A DNA stretch of 45,993 bases, taken from positions 1 through 45,993 of the forward strand of contig CAJOJD010000005.1 of NCBI GenBank assembly GCA_905234745.1, in the 5' to 3' direction. Shown here piece after piece: positions 25,301 to 33,505 of the stretch. A program made the translations under genes and the position numbers. Below the pieces are notes generated by a model. That model had not been told where the DNA came from. It did no database searches and worked only from the letters and a program-made list of their open reading frames with translations. The first letter of the stretch is position 1. The number at the start of each line of letters is the position of its first letter. Origin of the DNA: an uncultured Bacteroidaceae bacterium (GTDB lineage: Bacteria; Bacteroidota; Bacteroidia; Bacteroidales; Bacteroidaceae).

Positions 25301-26355
25301 TAACCGGAAATGGGGATACTATAGGTCTCAACGCCATGCTCAATGATGTCGGTGTTGATGTTATGGAAGAAAGACTGTCTTAAGGTAACTATACCACGGT
25401 GCAGTGTTCCCAGGATAAGTTCGTTATCCTGAGGGTTGACTTGGGCGCAGAGAACGTGCAGAGGATCGATCTTGCCCAACAGACTGTTGTCAATCTTTCC
25501 GGTCTTACGGTTCAGGATAGACAATCCGTGTGCTCCCGTACATACCAGAAGGTTTCCGTCAGGCATCTCGACAAGACATGTTATGGCATCTTTGAACAAG
25601 TCGGAAACGGATGCATCATAGTGGGCTATCATGTCGAATCCTGATTTCACGTAGTATCCGGTTATACCGCTTTCCTTGTAGGCAATCCACAGGATATCTT
25701 TGGAGTCAATGAATACGGATCTGCTTACCATACCGTATCCCAGGGAATCCATATGGGAAAGAATACCGGTTGTAGTGTTCAGGTGGTATATGCCGCGGTC
25801 GTCCTCGACCAACAGGATCTGGTTGGGATCACTTGAAAGCTGAAGCAGTTTTGTAAAGTGGAACTGGCGCTCAGAGGGGAACTGGGCTACCATGCTTGTG
25901 GTTCCCGTGTTCAGGTCATATACCATTACGGCACTCAGAGGCATATTGTAGAAATAAGCCGAGTCTCCGTTCATCATTATATATTCGGTTCTGAGACTCT
26001 TTCCCTCGAATGTGACCAGACGGGTTGAGTCATTGTCCGGATCAAAGTCTATTATATAGTTGGTTGTGGCTATGATTGCGCGTTTTGAACAGCCAATTGA
26101 AATTACGTCACCGGCCACTATGTCATCTTTGCCTATGGTAAAATACTGATACTGGCGTATTGTTCCGTTGGATATCAGATTGGCTCCGTTTGTGGTTCCC
26201 ACCCAGAGCCTTCCGTAGTAATCCCGGGCAAATGATCTGACGGCGTTGCAACTCAGACCCTTGTCTATGGTTATCTCGACCTGCTGGGTGTAACTGGCAC
26301 TAATGGTTATGCAGGTTATGACCGATATCAGTAATGTCAAGATCTTTTTTTTCAT
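22384..26355 (-). CDS. Hybrid two-component system regulator (HTCS), canonical copy
   Basis: This 1323-residue one-protein signalling chain has a signal peptide from the start at 26355 (MKKKILTLLISVITCI). A periplasmic two-bladed propeller sensor region (Reg_prop-like units such as DYYGRLWVGTTNGANLI) and a Y_Y_Y-type domain run up to about 760. A membrane helix is at about 766-790. The HisKA domain has His821 in NLAHELRTPLSLIYNP. The HATPase has MSNAIKYSDTG and GYGLGLSHAK. The receiver has acidic pair DD in LLIVDDQDDI and phospho-acceptor Asp1120 in VVSDIMMPRMNG. The AraC-type helix-turn-helix ends FSTVFKQETGMTPSQY. Such proteins usually sense glycans and switch on polysaccharide-utilisation genes, but none is adjacent here. 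Confidence 0.95.
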   Translation of the reverse strand: MKKKILTLLISVITCITISASYTQQVEITIDKGLSCNAVRSFARDYYGRLWVGTTNGANLISNGTIRQYQYFTIGKDDIVAGDVISIGCSKRAIIATTNYIIDFDPDNDSTRLVTFEGKSLRTEYIMMNGDSAYFYNMPLSAVMVYDLNTGTTSMVAQFPSERQFHFTKLLQLSSDPNQILLVEDDRGIYHLNTTTGILSHMDSLGYGMVSRSVFIDSKDILWIAYKESGITGYYVKSGFDMIAHYDASVSDLFKDAITCLVEMPDGNLLVCTGAHGLSILNRKTGKIDNSLLGKIDPLHVLCAQVNPQDNELILGTLHRGIVTLRQSFFHNINTDIIEHGVETYSIPISGYQESDGTLWLGSAGFGLSRFNEETEQQTLYPSTSGMRISGICSFDNDNLLITDRSQGLFLFNKRTGRTTPALFMADAGINISSSRLTNLKTITTPDGDIMLFNCNGRHLIYRRAIREIREIVLQKNGEENRGVVVDVKAQPSHATVVCNGCIYEIDYRTLLARLVFQSQEDDQSDISNVVEDSHGIIWACSPDEVLSYDPRANKLSRIMDNKDYGVFLSMSIDRHDHLWITTDKAFMIMIDTNDKDFKEPFTYYGRDCGTMLNFLPGFSIVSASGYVYFPNTSGILIINPDDVSIRYNSNPYPVSLTKIVLDGTIHESSGARQDRALSLPNKYSLLNVDIAIDQFDPTRPVSLKYELHKKGRPYPVSQTITTSTEFSIPKSTHGLFTLTVSQRTIQGWSEPQEILSYNVARPFIMTVPAYLLIIAIIISISVTISKIGISLKQIDMDRAINAQENKHKDDKISLLSNLAHELRTPLSLIYNPVKDMLDEKAVKGIDYDRLERIFNQVQKMTEMVNTILDKGTTDISKSDIVLGNIDLNEWLGKIIEDFKIDCYAKGLKTQFEPMPNLGKVDMDVHMMETAFNNIMSNAIKYSDTGTITVTTGHSKGSVWIKVHDEGRGFTCRPEELFKRYYRENENIPGYGLGLSHAKLMIELLDGSIKAEKNDGPGATFTIEIPDNLGEKLHTAPAKPQVPAMAESTDFGNIEEPVQTDEVNFDTKSMTLLIVDDQDDILQFIKDEYSTLFKTIYTAHDGKEALDLIRQRMPNVVVSDIMMPRMNGFELCKTIKTDLELSSIPVILLTSRSDPKNQDMGYKMGADSFLPKPFDSKLLYKIIRSQLKNRYEIKRQYATSFFTAISEDQTFSAADEQFVLKLNRFIRENISNTMLGVDMVVDHMNVSRTTLFNKMNNLVGASTNKYIRRIRIDMAKEMLAKTNKSVGIIAEETGFSESQYFSTVFKQETGMTPSQYKDSLRKL

Positions 26356-26426
26356 ATGGCTTGAAATCTGTGAATGTTGCGCTAATGTAGTAAAAATGAA
26401 ATAAATTGACAAGCAAAGGTTTTGAG

Positions 26427-29400
26427 TTATTGCCCGCGTACCTCCTGCACGGTTTTGCCTGTTTCACGTTTGAACGTCTTGTTCATCGCATCCACGCTGG
26501 TAAAGCCGGTCTCTCTGGCTATCGTTTCCAGATCCTCATCCGTACCGGTCAGCTTATCCTTTATGATGCTTACCTTTATCTTTGTCAGATAATCGGCTAG
26601 GTTGGTGCCGAGCAGTCCCTTCATCTTCTTGAGCATTACGGTTCGTGTTATGCCGGTCTGTTCAAGGATATAGTCCTCATTGAATGAAGGATCTGATATG
26701 AACTGGTCTATCAGGGAGTTGAGCGATCCTATGAATTCTTCATCAGAAACACTGAAGGTCTGGTCAAGACTCATCTTGCTGAAGAATCCGAAGTTGTACT
26801 GCCGCTTGATCTCAAACCTTCCTCCAAGCTGGCTGCGTATCAGGGCATACATCTGTTTTGATTCGTACGGCTTGGGGATGAAGGCATCGGCACCCATCTT
26901 GTATCCAAGAGCTTTGTTTCTCTCATCGGTACGCGTGGTGAGCAGTATGACGGGGATGTGGCTGATTTCAAGGGTTCTCTTTATGTAACGGCATATCTCG
27001 AATCCGTCCATCTGAGGCAGGTCGATATCACTCACCACCAGATCGATATCCGTACTTTTCAGCAGATCTACGGCTTCATTTCCGTCCTGTGCCGTAAGGA
27101 TGAGTTTGTACATTTCGTCGAATTCAACGCTGAATGATTCCGTCAGTTGTTTATCGGCGCTTACAAACAGTATGGTCATGTCATTGGTGTCGAAATCCTG
27201 TGCCATGCCTTCATGCATACTGTCTGAGGCTCTGTCTGATGAAACCTTTGACGGACTGTCATCGGTATCAGCCTGTGCCGGGGAGTTCTTGTCGGAAGTT
27301 GACGGGAATTCCATATAGAAGGTTGAACCCACGCCGTCTTCATTGTTCATGGCCGACATGACGCCTCCTATAAGACTGAGCTGTAGTCTTGCATACGGAA
27401 GTCCCAGACCGTATCCCGGTATCGAGCTGTCGGTGTTTTCCCTGTAATATCGTTTGAACAGATCCTCGGGATTGCAGGTGAATCCGCGGCCCTGGTCCTT
27501 GACTGAGACACGGATGTTATTGCCTATCTTTTGTGTGCTGACGGTTATCGTGGTTCCTGGATTGCTGTATTTGATGGCGTTGTTAACCATGTTGGAGAGT
27601 CCGGTCTCGATAATTCTCTTGTCTATGGAGACCGTGCCTATGGAGTTGTCCATTATGAATTTTAGGCTGAACCCCTTTCCGTAGCAGTCTATGCGGTAGT
27701 CCTCCAACAGGAAATTGAGCCATTCGTTCAGGTTTACCTCTTCAATAAGGATATCGGCTTTGTTGACATCGGCACGGCTGCTGTCCAGAATCATGTTGAC
27801 CATGACGGTCATCTTGTTGACCTGGTTGAAAATGCGTTCCATTCGTTCATAATCAATACCGTCAACTGACTTTTCCTGCAGGAAATCCTTAACGGGATTG
27901 TATATGAGAGATAGCGGTGTACGCAGCTCGTGGGCTATATTTGAAAGGAAAGCGATCTTGTCCTCACGGTTCTTGATATCCTGGGCTGCTATGGCTTTCT
28001 CAAGACGGTTCTTTTCCCTGTTGCTTGAGAACTTGGCAATGGAGTAACCGAATACGAGCATCAGAATGAGTGCCGAAAGGACACCGGGTATGGTTCCAAG
28101 GAACGGTTTCGCTACCTTGAACCTGAGAATGGTCTGCGGTTCACTCAGTCCCTTACGGTAAGCTTGCCTTATTACCACGTTGTAATTTCCGTTATCCATT
28201 CTGGGTATGGTAACGGTCGTGCCTTTGGTACTGATGGACCTTACCAGGATATCGCCCCTGTAGATATTGTAGATAAGCAGATGGGGATAGGTGGGATTGA
28301 AGGAGTTGGCCGAGAACTCCAGTTCCAACTCCCTGTATTTGAAGGGCAGCTTTAAAGGATGTTCCAGGGAATTATCAATCTCGTCCTGCATATAGTTCCT
28401 CTTGTCCGTGCGTGCGGCCGTGCAGATAACGTCGACGGGGGGAGTATCATACATAAGCGCTCCGTTGGAGTTTATTGTCACCATTCCTATGGAATTGGGG
28501 AACAGTACGATGCCCGATTCGGTGCAGAATGAGAAATAGTTCAGGAAACGCGAACTAGGAACACCGTCCTCAATGGAATACAGCAGCAGTTCTTTTTTTG
28601 CAAAGTCATACATCTGGATGTACTCATTGGTCGTGGTGAACCATATCCGGTCCTTGGTGTCAACAGCCACGTTCATGAATCGGCCGTTATACCAGGTCTC
28701 AACCAGGACTTCGTCAAAGTTCGAGCGCGGATCGTACCGGTGCAGGCCGTCCGGTTCGGTAAAGAACAGCTCTCCCTGTGAGTTGGCGTCAAGAGCAGTG
28801 ATATTGTGTATGACCTTATCCTTGTTGTGATATATGCATTTGCATTCCAGGGTGTTGTAGTTCAGTTCGAGGATGGAGCCCCGGAACGTTACATAGACGG
28901 CATAACGTGTCGTGCAGACATTCTCCACATTGCGGACTATCTGCCCTTCATCATCTACCGAGAACTCCTCAAGCCTGTTCTGGGACTGCTTATATACGTA
29001 GTGATGTAATCCCGCATTGAAAATGAATATGTCTCCGTTTTCGGCTCTGGCCATCTTGACGTTGGTCAAGCCGGCATTGTTGGTGGTTTCTATCGATGAG
29101 AACTGCTCGGGACGGGAAATCCTGCCGGTGGTGAGGTTGAACAACAGTATCTTGCCTGAAACATCGGCCATAAGGATATGGGTGTCGTCAAACCGGCACA
29201 TTGAAATGATGCCCAGGTGTTGGGTTCCTGCAATCGTGACCTTTTCATGAGTCTGGGGATTGAATCTGCAGATTCCGTTTCTGGTGGTGCCCAGAATGAC
29301 GGTACCGTCGGGCTCTTCGAAAGCCGATGTGTAATTCTCAAAGTTGATGATTCCGTCCTCCTGTTCAAAGATATGCTGTATCTGGCCGATGAAAGTCTTT

Positions 29401-30383
29401 CTCATTGAGATGAGTCCGAACCCGTAAGTGGCGTAAAGCGTCTCTTTGTCATCGGAGTTGATCAGGGTGGCGGTTATGTTTTTGAGATTGTCTATAACGG
29501 TTATGTCTGTCCTGCCGTCATCGTTAATGCTGTTTCGCTGTATCACGCAGGATCCGTTCTCGCCATGACCGGCCAGAAGATTGCCGTCAGGAAGCGGGGC
29601 AAGGAAAGATACGTCATCGGACGGCATCTGACAGTTGCGGGTGTTGTATTGGGCAACATTCTCAAAGTTGCTGTTGATATAATAACCTTTGATTCCCTTT
29701 GACGGAACCGACATCCATATGACATTGCTGCGGTCTATTGCAGTCGCCTTGGCTATGATGGGCCTGTCCGTTCCGGATACATGTTGCAGAGAACCGCTCT
29801 GACGGTCAAAACGGAAAAGGCCGAGTTTGTCATCGGCAAGATATAAGGTAGACTTGTCCGTTTCGGAGCGTAGGATAGTGACAAAATCATAATCGTCATC
29901 ACCTGTGAAGGAAGCCAGCAGCCGGCATTCCATAGTTTCCATGTCGTAACTGAAAAGGCTGCGCATGTCGGAATCGTAGAACGTCACGACGTTGTCCTCC
30001 AACAGGAAACTTTTGGTCTTGAGAATGATGTCGTTGTACTTAAGGGTTTCGGCAAAACGGCTTTTTGTGTCATAGTGGAGGATACGGTCCTGGCATGCAA
30101 TCAGCACACTTTCGGTACATACGATACCTTTGACGTTTCCAAGCATCACCAGTCCTCCCTCGGATACCATCTCCCTGATGTTGGTGACGGTGCCGTTCGA
30201 TATTACCGATAAACCGACATCCGAACCAACCCACAGTCGGCCCTGTCTGTCCTTGGCCAGAGCATTCAGGGACTGGCTTTCAAGTCCGTTTCCTATGGTA
30301 CTTTGGGATATGGAGAGACCATTGACGGCCCACAGCAATGAGGAATAAATTAGAGCAAGCGCTGCTGTCAAGACTTTTCTCAT
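26427..30383 (-). CDS. Hybrid two-component system regulator (HTCS), divergent receiver
   Basis: This 1318-residue paralogue of the downstream regulator has the same order: signal peptide (KVLTAALALIYSSLLWAVNG), propeller sensor (DRQGRLWVGSDVGLSVISNG), membrane helix about 763-783, HisKA with His818 in NIAHELRTPLSLIYNP, HATPase (VNNAIKYSNPG, GYGLGLPYAR), receiver and AraC-type helix-turn-helix. The receiver keeps Asp1119 (VVSDIDLPQMDG). Its acidic pair is replaced by Ser1075-Ala1076 in LFVSADKQL, so Mg2+-dependent phosphorylation may be impaired. The last DNA-binding helix is also unusual (GFTSVDAMNKTFKRETGKTV). The gene has its own promoter at 30410-30440. The ligand and targets are unknown. 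Confidence 0.94.
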   Translation of the reverse strand: MRKVLTAALALIYSSLLWAVNGLSISQSTIGNGLESQSLNALAKDRQGRLWVGSDVGLSVISNGTVTNIREMVSEGGLVMLGNVKGIVCTESVLIACQDRILHYDTKSRFAETLKYNDIILKTKSFLLEDNVVTFYDSDMRSLFSYDMETMECRLLASFTGDDDYDFVTILRSETDKSTLYLADDKLGLFRFDRQSGSLQHVSGTDRPIIAKATAIDRSNVIWMSVPSKGIKGYYINSNFENVAQYNTRNCQMPSDDVSFLAPLPDGNLLAGHGENGSCVIQRNSINDDGRTDITVIDNLKNITATLINSDDKETLYATYGFGLISMRKTFIGQIQHIFEQEDGIINFENYTSAFEEPDGTVILGTTRNGICRFNPQTHEKVTIAGTQHLGIISMCRFDDTHILMADVSGKILLFNLTTGRISRPEQFSSIETTNNAGLTNVKMARAENGDIFIFNAGLHHYVYKQSQNRLEEFSVDDEGQIVRNVENVCTTRYAVYVTFRGSILELNYNTLECKCIYHNKDKVIHNITALDANSQGELFFTEPDGLHRYDPRSNFDEVLVETWYNGRFMNVAVDTKDRIWFTTTNEYIQMYDFAKKELLLYSIEDGVPSSRFLNYFSFCTESGIVLFPNSIGMVTINSNGALMYDTPPVDVICTAARTDKRNYMQDEIDNSLEHPLKLPFKYRELELEFSANSFNPTYPHLLIYNIYRGDILVRSISTKGTTVTIPRMDNGNYNVVIRQAYRKGLSEPQTILRFKVAKPFLGTIPGVLSALILMLVFGYSIAKFSSNREKNRLEKAIAAQDIKNREDKIAFLSNIAHELRTPLSLIYNPVKDFLQEKSVDGIDYERMERIFNQVNKMTVMVNMILDSSRADVNKADILIEEVNLNEWLNFLLEDYRIDCYGKGFSLKFIMDNSIGTVSIDKRIIETGLSNMVNNAIKYSNPGTTITVSTQKIGNNIRVSVKDQGRGFTCNPEDLFKRYYRENTDSSIPGYGLGLPYARLQLSLIGGVMSAMNNEDGVGSTFYMEFPSTSDKNSPAQADTDDSPSKVSSDRASDSMHEGMAQDFDTNDMTILFVSADKQLTESFSVEFDEMYKLILTAQDGNEAVDLLKSTDIDLVVSDIDLPQMDGFEICRYIKRTLEISHIPVILLTTRTDERNKALGYKMGADAFIPKPYESKQMYALIRSQLGGRFEIKRQYNFGFFSKMSLDQTFSVSDEEFIGSLNSLIDQFISDPSFNEDYILEQTGITRTVMLKKMKGLLGTNLADYLTKIKVSIIKDKLTGTDEDLETIARETGFTSVDAMNKTFKRETGKTVQEVRGQ

Positions 30384-30409
30384 AAGTAGTAAAACCCTTT
30401 ATATCACTA

Positions 30410-30440
30410 CAAAACTAACTAATTTTTCGTGCATAAAAAA
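30410..30440 (-). promoter_or_regulatory. Promoter for the divergent HTCS, overlapping the mdh terminator
   Basis: The minus strand carries TAGTTTTG (30410-30417), a 19-nt spacer and TTTT (30437-30440) as the -33 box. The -33 box is part of the T-run of the mdh terminator. The leader to the ATG at 30383 is about 20 nt. Confidence 0.6.
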
Positions 30441-30471
30441 AGAGCGTGCGGAAAAACCCGCACGCTCTTTT
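30435..30471 (-). terminator. Intrinsic terminator after mdh
   Basis: On the minus strand, AAAGAGCGTGCGG, a 6-nt T-rich loop and CCGCACGCTCT form a stem of at least 11 bp, followed by a run of T (plus-strand A-run 30435-30440). It lies about 22 nt past the mdh stop. Confidence 0.9.
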
Positions 30472-30492
30472 GTAATATAGTTTCTGTTCTGA

Positions 30493-31491
30493 TCAGAGGT
30501 TCGGGTTGTATTTCTTCCACTCGCTTACTGCGGGGAGAACGCCCAGTGAGATAACCTCGTCGCGCATAGCCTGGAGGTGCTTGTAGCTGGCCTCGATGTC
30601 AGCCATCTCAGTAGCGGTACCCTTGACGTCTGTGTAGTGTACGCCGGTAGCGTCGATGGTTGAAGGCATAGCCATCATCACGTTCTGGAACTGTGAGTTG
30701 TTTACGTAGCAGCCTGCGGGCCACTCGAACTTCTCACCGCCCATGGCAGCGCCTATCATCTCGATTGATACGAATGAGGGGCTCTGGAATGATGAACGTC
30801 CGCGCAGCTCAATTATCTTGGCACCACCCTTGATGACATCCTGCTTCATCTGGGCCCACTGCTCGTTGGTAAGAGCGGGAGTGCCGATGATGTCGGTCAG
30901 AGGCTTGCCGTCAACCTTTGCGGTTGATGCGAATACTGCCATCTGCTCGCCGTGGCCGCCGTATGTGCGGGCTGTGGTAACCTTGTCCTGAGCAATGCCG
31001 AAGTGCTTGGCAAGTGCGCTCTGCAGACGTGTTGAGTCAAGAGCAGCCAGAGTGGTGATCTGTGAAGGTTTCAGACCTGAGTAAACCAGAGTTACCAGAC
31101 CGGTGATATCGGCCGGGTTGAAGATGATAACGCAGTGCTTAAGATCGGGGCAGTAGGTCTTGATGTCCTTACCCAGCTGCTCGGCTATCTTGGCGTTGCC
31201 AACCAGCAGATCCTCACGGGTCATACCGGCCTTACGGGGTGCGCCACCTGATGAAACCATGTACTTGGCATCCTTGAAAGCCTCCTCTACCTTGTCGGTG
31301 AAGGTGATGTTCACACCGGGGAATGAGCAGTGACGGAGTTCCTCAACTACACCCTCCAGACCGGGAAGATAAACATCATAGAGACAGATGTTTGATGAAA
31401 GTCCCATCATAATGGCTGTCTGAGCCATGTTTGATCCGATCATACCGGCTGCGCCAGAGATGACCAGTTTCTCATTTGTCAAAAACTTCAT
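30493..31491 (-). CDS. mdh: Malate dehydrogenase
   Basis: This 332-residue NAD-dependent enzyme interconverts malate and oxaloacetate, part of the reductive branch that leads to fumarate and succinate in anaerobic Bacteroidales. The nucleotide-binding loop is VISGAAGMIGSNMAQ. The substrate-binding arginines lie in GGAPRKAGMTREDLL, with IFNPADITG after them. LDSTRLQSALA and the catalytic His region YGGHGEQMAVF complete the set. It is monocistronic with its own -7 box and a strong terminator. Confidence 0.93.
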   Translation of the reverse strand: MKFLTNEKLVISGAAGMIGSNMAQTAIMMGLSSNICLYDVYLPGLEGVVEELRHCSFPGVNITFTDKVEEAFKDAKYMVSSGGAPRKAGMTREDLLVGNAKIAEQLGKDIKTYCPDLKHCVIIFNPADITGLVTLVYSGLKPSQITTLAALDSTRLQSALAKHFGIAQDKVTTARTYGGHGEQMAVFASTAKVDGKPLTDIIGTPALTNEQWAQMKQDVIKGGAKIIELRGRSSFQSPSFVSIEMIGAAMGGEKFEWPAGCYVNNSQFQNVMMAMPSTIDATGVHYTDVKGTATEMADIEASYKHLQAMRDEVISLGVLPAVSEWKKYNPNL

Positions 31492-31534
31492 AGCTGTTTT
31501 AAGTATATTAGTCCGTTATTTTTGTCTTGGACCA

Positions 31535-31542
31535 CAAAAGTA
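31535..31542 (-). promoter_or_regulatory. -7 box for mdh
   Basis: On the minus strand TACTTTTG matches TAnnTTTG fully and gives a leader of about 37 nt. No TTTG stands at the expected -33 distance. Confidence 0.5.
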
Positions 31543-31587
31543 ATCAATTACTTGTTTGATTGGTATATAAATTCAGAAAAGTTGCAC

Positions 31588-31595
31588 TATTTTCG
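31588..31595 (+). promoter_or_regulatory. Possible -7 box for the gamma-carbonic-anhydrase-like gene
   Basis: TATTTTCG is one mismatch from TAnnTTTG and 25 nt before the ATG at 31621. No clear -33 box is visible. Confidence 0.3.
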
Positions 31596-31620
31596 TACTC
31601 AGAAACAAACATATCTACAT

Positions 31621-32133
31621 ATGGCAATCATCAAATCAGTAAGAGGCTTTACACCGGTAATCGGAGAGGATTGTTTCCTTGCCGATAACGCCGCCATCAT
31701 AGGTGATGTGGTTATAGGCGAGGGGTGCAGCATATGGTTCGGAACGGTGCTTAGAGGCGATGTCAACTCCATCCGCATAGGCAATGGAACAAACATTCAG
31801 GACGGTAGCGTGATTCACACCCTTTACCAGCGTTCGACAACCGTGATAGGTGACAACGTATCGGTGGGTCACAACGTAACCATCCACGGTGCCGAAATCC
31901 GGGACAACGCTCTGATAGGTATGGGATCTGTAGTTCTGGATCATGCCGTAGTGGGCGAGGGTGCCATCGTAGCTGCCGGGTCTGTAGTGACCGGTAAGAC
32001 GGTGATTCCGCCCCATACCCTTTGGGCAGGCGTTCCGGCCAAGTACATAAAGGATGTGGATCCGGCTCAGGCTGAGGAGATGAATCAGCGCATTGCCCGG
32101 GATTATCACATGTACGCCAGCTGGTACAGATAA
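31621..32133 (+). CDS. Gamma-carbonic-anhydrase family (left-handed beta-helix) protein
   Basis: This 170-residue protein starts at 31621 (MAIIKSVRGFTPVIGED); the earlier in-frame start overlaps the promoter. Hexapeptide repeats fill the body (AAIIGDVVIGEGCSIWFGTV, then IRIGNGTNIQDGSVIH). The likely metal-binding histidines are in VIHTLYQ and VSVGHNVTIHGAEI. The helix closes with IPPHTLWAGVPAKYI and a C-terminal alpha-helix. This is the YrdA/PaaY-type layout: a trimer with a zinc site between subunits. True carbonic anhydrase activity is often absent in this group, so the function stays open. Confidence 0.9.
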   Translation: MAIIKSVRGFTPVIGEDCFLADNAAIIGDVVIGEGCSIWFGTVLRGDVNSIRIGNGTNIQDGSVIHTLYQRSTTVIGDNVSVGHNVTIHGAEIRDNALIGMGSVVLDHAVVGEGAIVAAGSVVTGKTVIPPHTLWAGVPAKYIKDVDPAQAEEMNQRIARDYHMYASWYR

Positions 32134-32149
32134 GCTATCCAGCTGCACC

Positions 32150-32226
32150 AGGGTCAGACCCCTTTGCGTCGTAACAGAAGTAGCTATAAGAGCAACCTTT
32201 CATACGACGCAAAGGGGTCTGACCCT
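32150..32226. repeat. 77-nt element with 24-bp perfect inverted repeats (REP/MITE-like)
   Basis: The left arm 32150-32173 begins AGGGTCAGACCCC and continues TTTGCGTCGTA. The right arm 32203-32226 is its exact reverse complement, with a 29-nt spacer. Each arm also holds a small palindrome (GGGTC-A-GACCC). It is noncoding, between the gamma-carbonic-anhydrase-like gene and waaA, which are convergent. The perfect hairpin could also act as a bidirectional terminator, but it lacks T-runs. Confidence 0.92.
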
Positions 32227-32229
32227 AAA

Positions 32230-32284
32230 AGCTAGTCGAGCTTTATCTCACCTAGTGATATAGCTAGTCGAGCCCAATCTCGCC
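32230..32284 (-). repeat. Degenerate 23-nt direct repeat duplicating the 3' end of waaA
   Basis: The waaA end (32262-32284: GGCGAGATTGGGCTCGACTAG plus CT, minus strand) recurs at 32230-32252 as GGTGAGATAAAGCTCGACTAG plus CT. The copies differ at about 4 of 23 bases and both contain the TAG stop. The second copy lies directly beside the inverted-repeat element. Confidence 0.85.
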
Positions 32285-33493
32285 AAGGATTTTATCTGAT
32301 GTGCCGCTGCTGCTACGCACGTAGTCTCCTGCGTTCTTGCCGGCTTTCTTGAGGAAGCCCGGATCACTGATGAACTTGTCAATCAGGATACGCAGGGTAT
32401 AGGCATCGGTAATCTCAAAACCTCCTTTCACCTGCTTGAGTTCCTGAGCCTCGCGGAAACGCTGGTTGTTAGGACCGAACAGAACCGGTATGTCAAATAC
32501 CGCCGCTTCCAGAACATTGTGAATTCCCACTCCGAATCCGCCGCCGATGTAGGCGATGTGGCCGTAGCGGTAGATTGAGGAGAGCATTCCGAAGCAGTCT
32601 ATGATGAGGGTGTCGTAACCCTTTATGTTTTCAAGCGTAGCTTTTGACAGACGTATGTGGTCACGTCCATTGAGACGGCCCTCAATCTCCTGGAGATGCT
32701 CCTCATGGATCTCATGGGGTGCAATGATCAGTTTCCAGTCGGGCTTGGTCATGAAGTAGGGGATGAACAGTTCCTCATCGGCCGGCCATGAACTGCCTGC
32801 AATGAAAGTGGGGTCACCGTTCACGAACTTCTCAATGACAGGGAACTGCTTTGAAGCGGCAGCAACCTCAAGGACACGGTCGGCACGGGTATCGCCCACG
32901 ATTGAGACATCGGTTATGCCGATGCTCTTGAGCAGGTCCTTGGAGTGGCGGTCCTGTACAAAGAGATGCTTGAAGTATGTCAGGGCTTTGGCGTATCCGC
33001 GGCCGTACCACTTGAAGAACAGCTGGTTGTCACGGAATATGGACGATATGCTGAATATCTCGATGTTTCTCCTGTAGAGTCCCCTCAGGAAATTGGGCCA
33101 GAACTCGTATTTGATAAAGAAAGCCTTCTCTATCTTGATGCTGTCCAGGAATCTCTTTACGTTGAGAGGAGTGTCAAAAGGTATGTAGCAGACAATGTCG
33201 GCTCCCTTGTAGTCTTTGCGTACCTCATAGCCTGAGGGTGAAAAGAAAGTAAGCAGTATCCTGCATTCGGGGTGCTTGCTGTGAATCCTTTCAATCAGCG
33301 GACGTCCCTGCTCAAACTCTCCGAGTGAAGAGGCATGGAACCACAGGTACTTGGATTCCGGATCAACCTGCTCCCTTATGGTATCAAGAATATGGTTGTG
33401 CCCCTTTATGAGAAGACGAGCCTTCTTGTTGAATAATGCCGCTATATTTATGCATAGGGCATACAGGCAGATTCCTATAGTGTAGATGATCAT
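32264..33493 (-). CDS. waaA: 3-deoxy-D-manno-octulosonic acid transferase
   Basis: This 409-residue glycosyltransferase (also kdtA) adds Kdo to lipid A. It is anchored by an N-terminal membrane helix (MIIYTIGICLYALCINIAAL). The N-terminal domain motif WFHASSLGEFEQGRPLIERI holds the catalytic Glu, and YIPFDTPLNVKRFLD and KYEFWPNFL are also conserved. The C-terminal Rossmann domain has FIAGSSWPADE, IIAPHEIHEEHL and YIGGGFGVGIHNVLEAAVF. It lies 12 nt after gltX. Its last codons are partly duplicated downstream. Confidence 0.95.
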   Translation of the reverse strand: MIIYTIGICLYALCINIAALFNKKARLLIKGHNHILDTIREQVDPESKYLWFHASSLGEFEQGRPLIERIHSKHPECRILLTFFSPSGYEVRKDYKGADIVCYIPFDTPLNVKRFLDSIKIEKAFFIKYEFWPNFLRGLYRRNIEIFSISSIFRDNQLFFKWYGRGYAKALTYFKHLFVQDRHSKDLLKSIGITDVSIVGDTRADRVLEVAAASKQFPVIEKFVNGDPTFIAGSSWPADEELFIPYFMTKPDWKLIIAPHEIHEEHLQEIEGRLNGRDHIRLSKATLENIKGYDTLIIDCFGMLSSIYRYGHIAYIGGGFGVGIHNVLEAAVFDIPVLFGPNNQRFREAQELKQVKGGFEITDAYTLRILIDKFISDPGFLKKAGKNAGDYVRSSSGTSDKILGEIGLD

Positions 33494-33505
33494 CTTAAGC
33501 TACAG

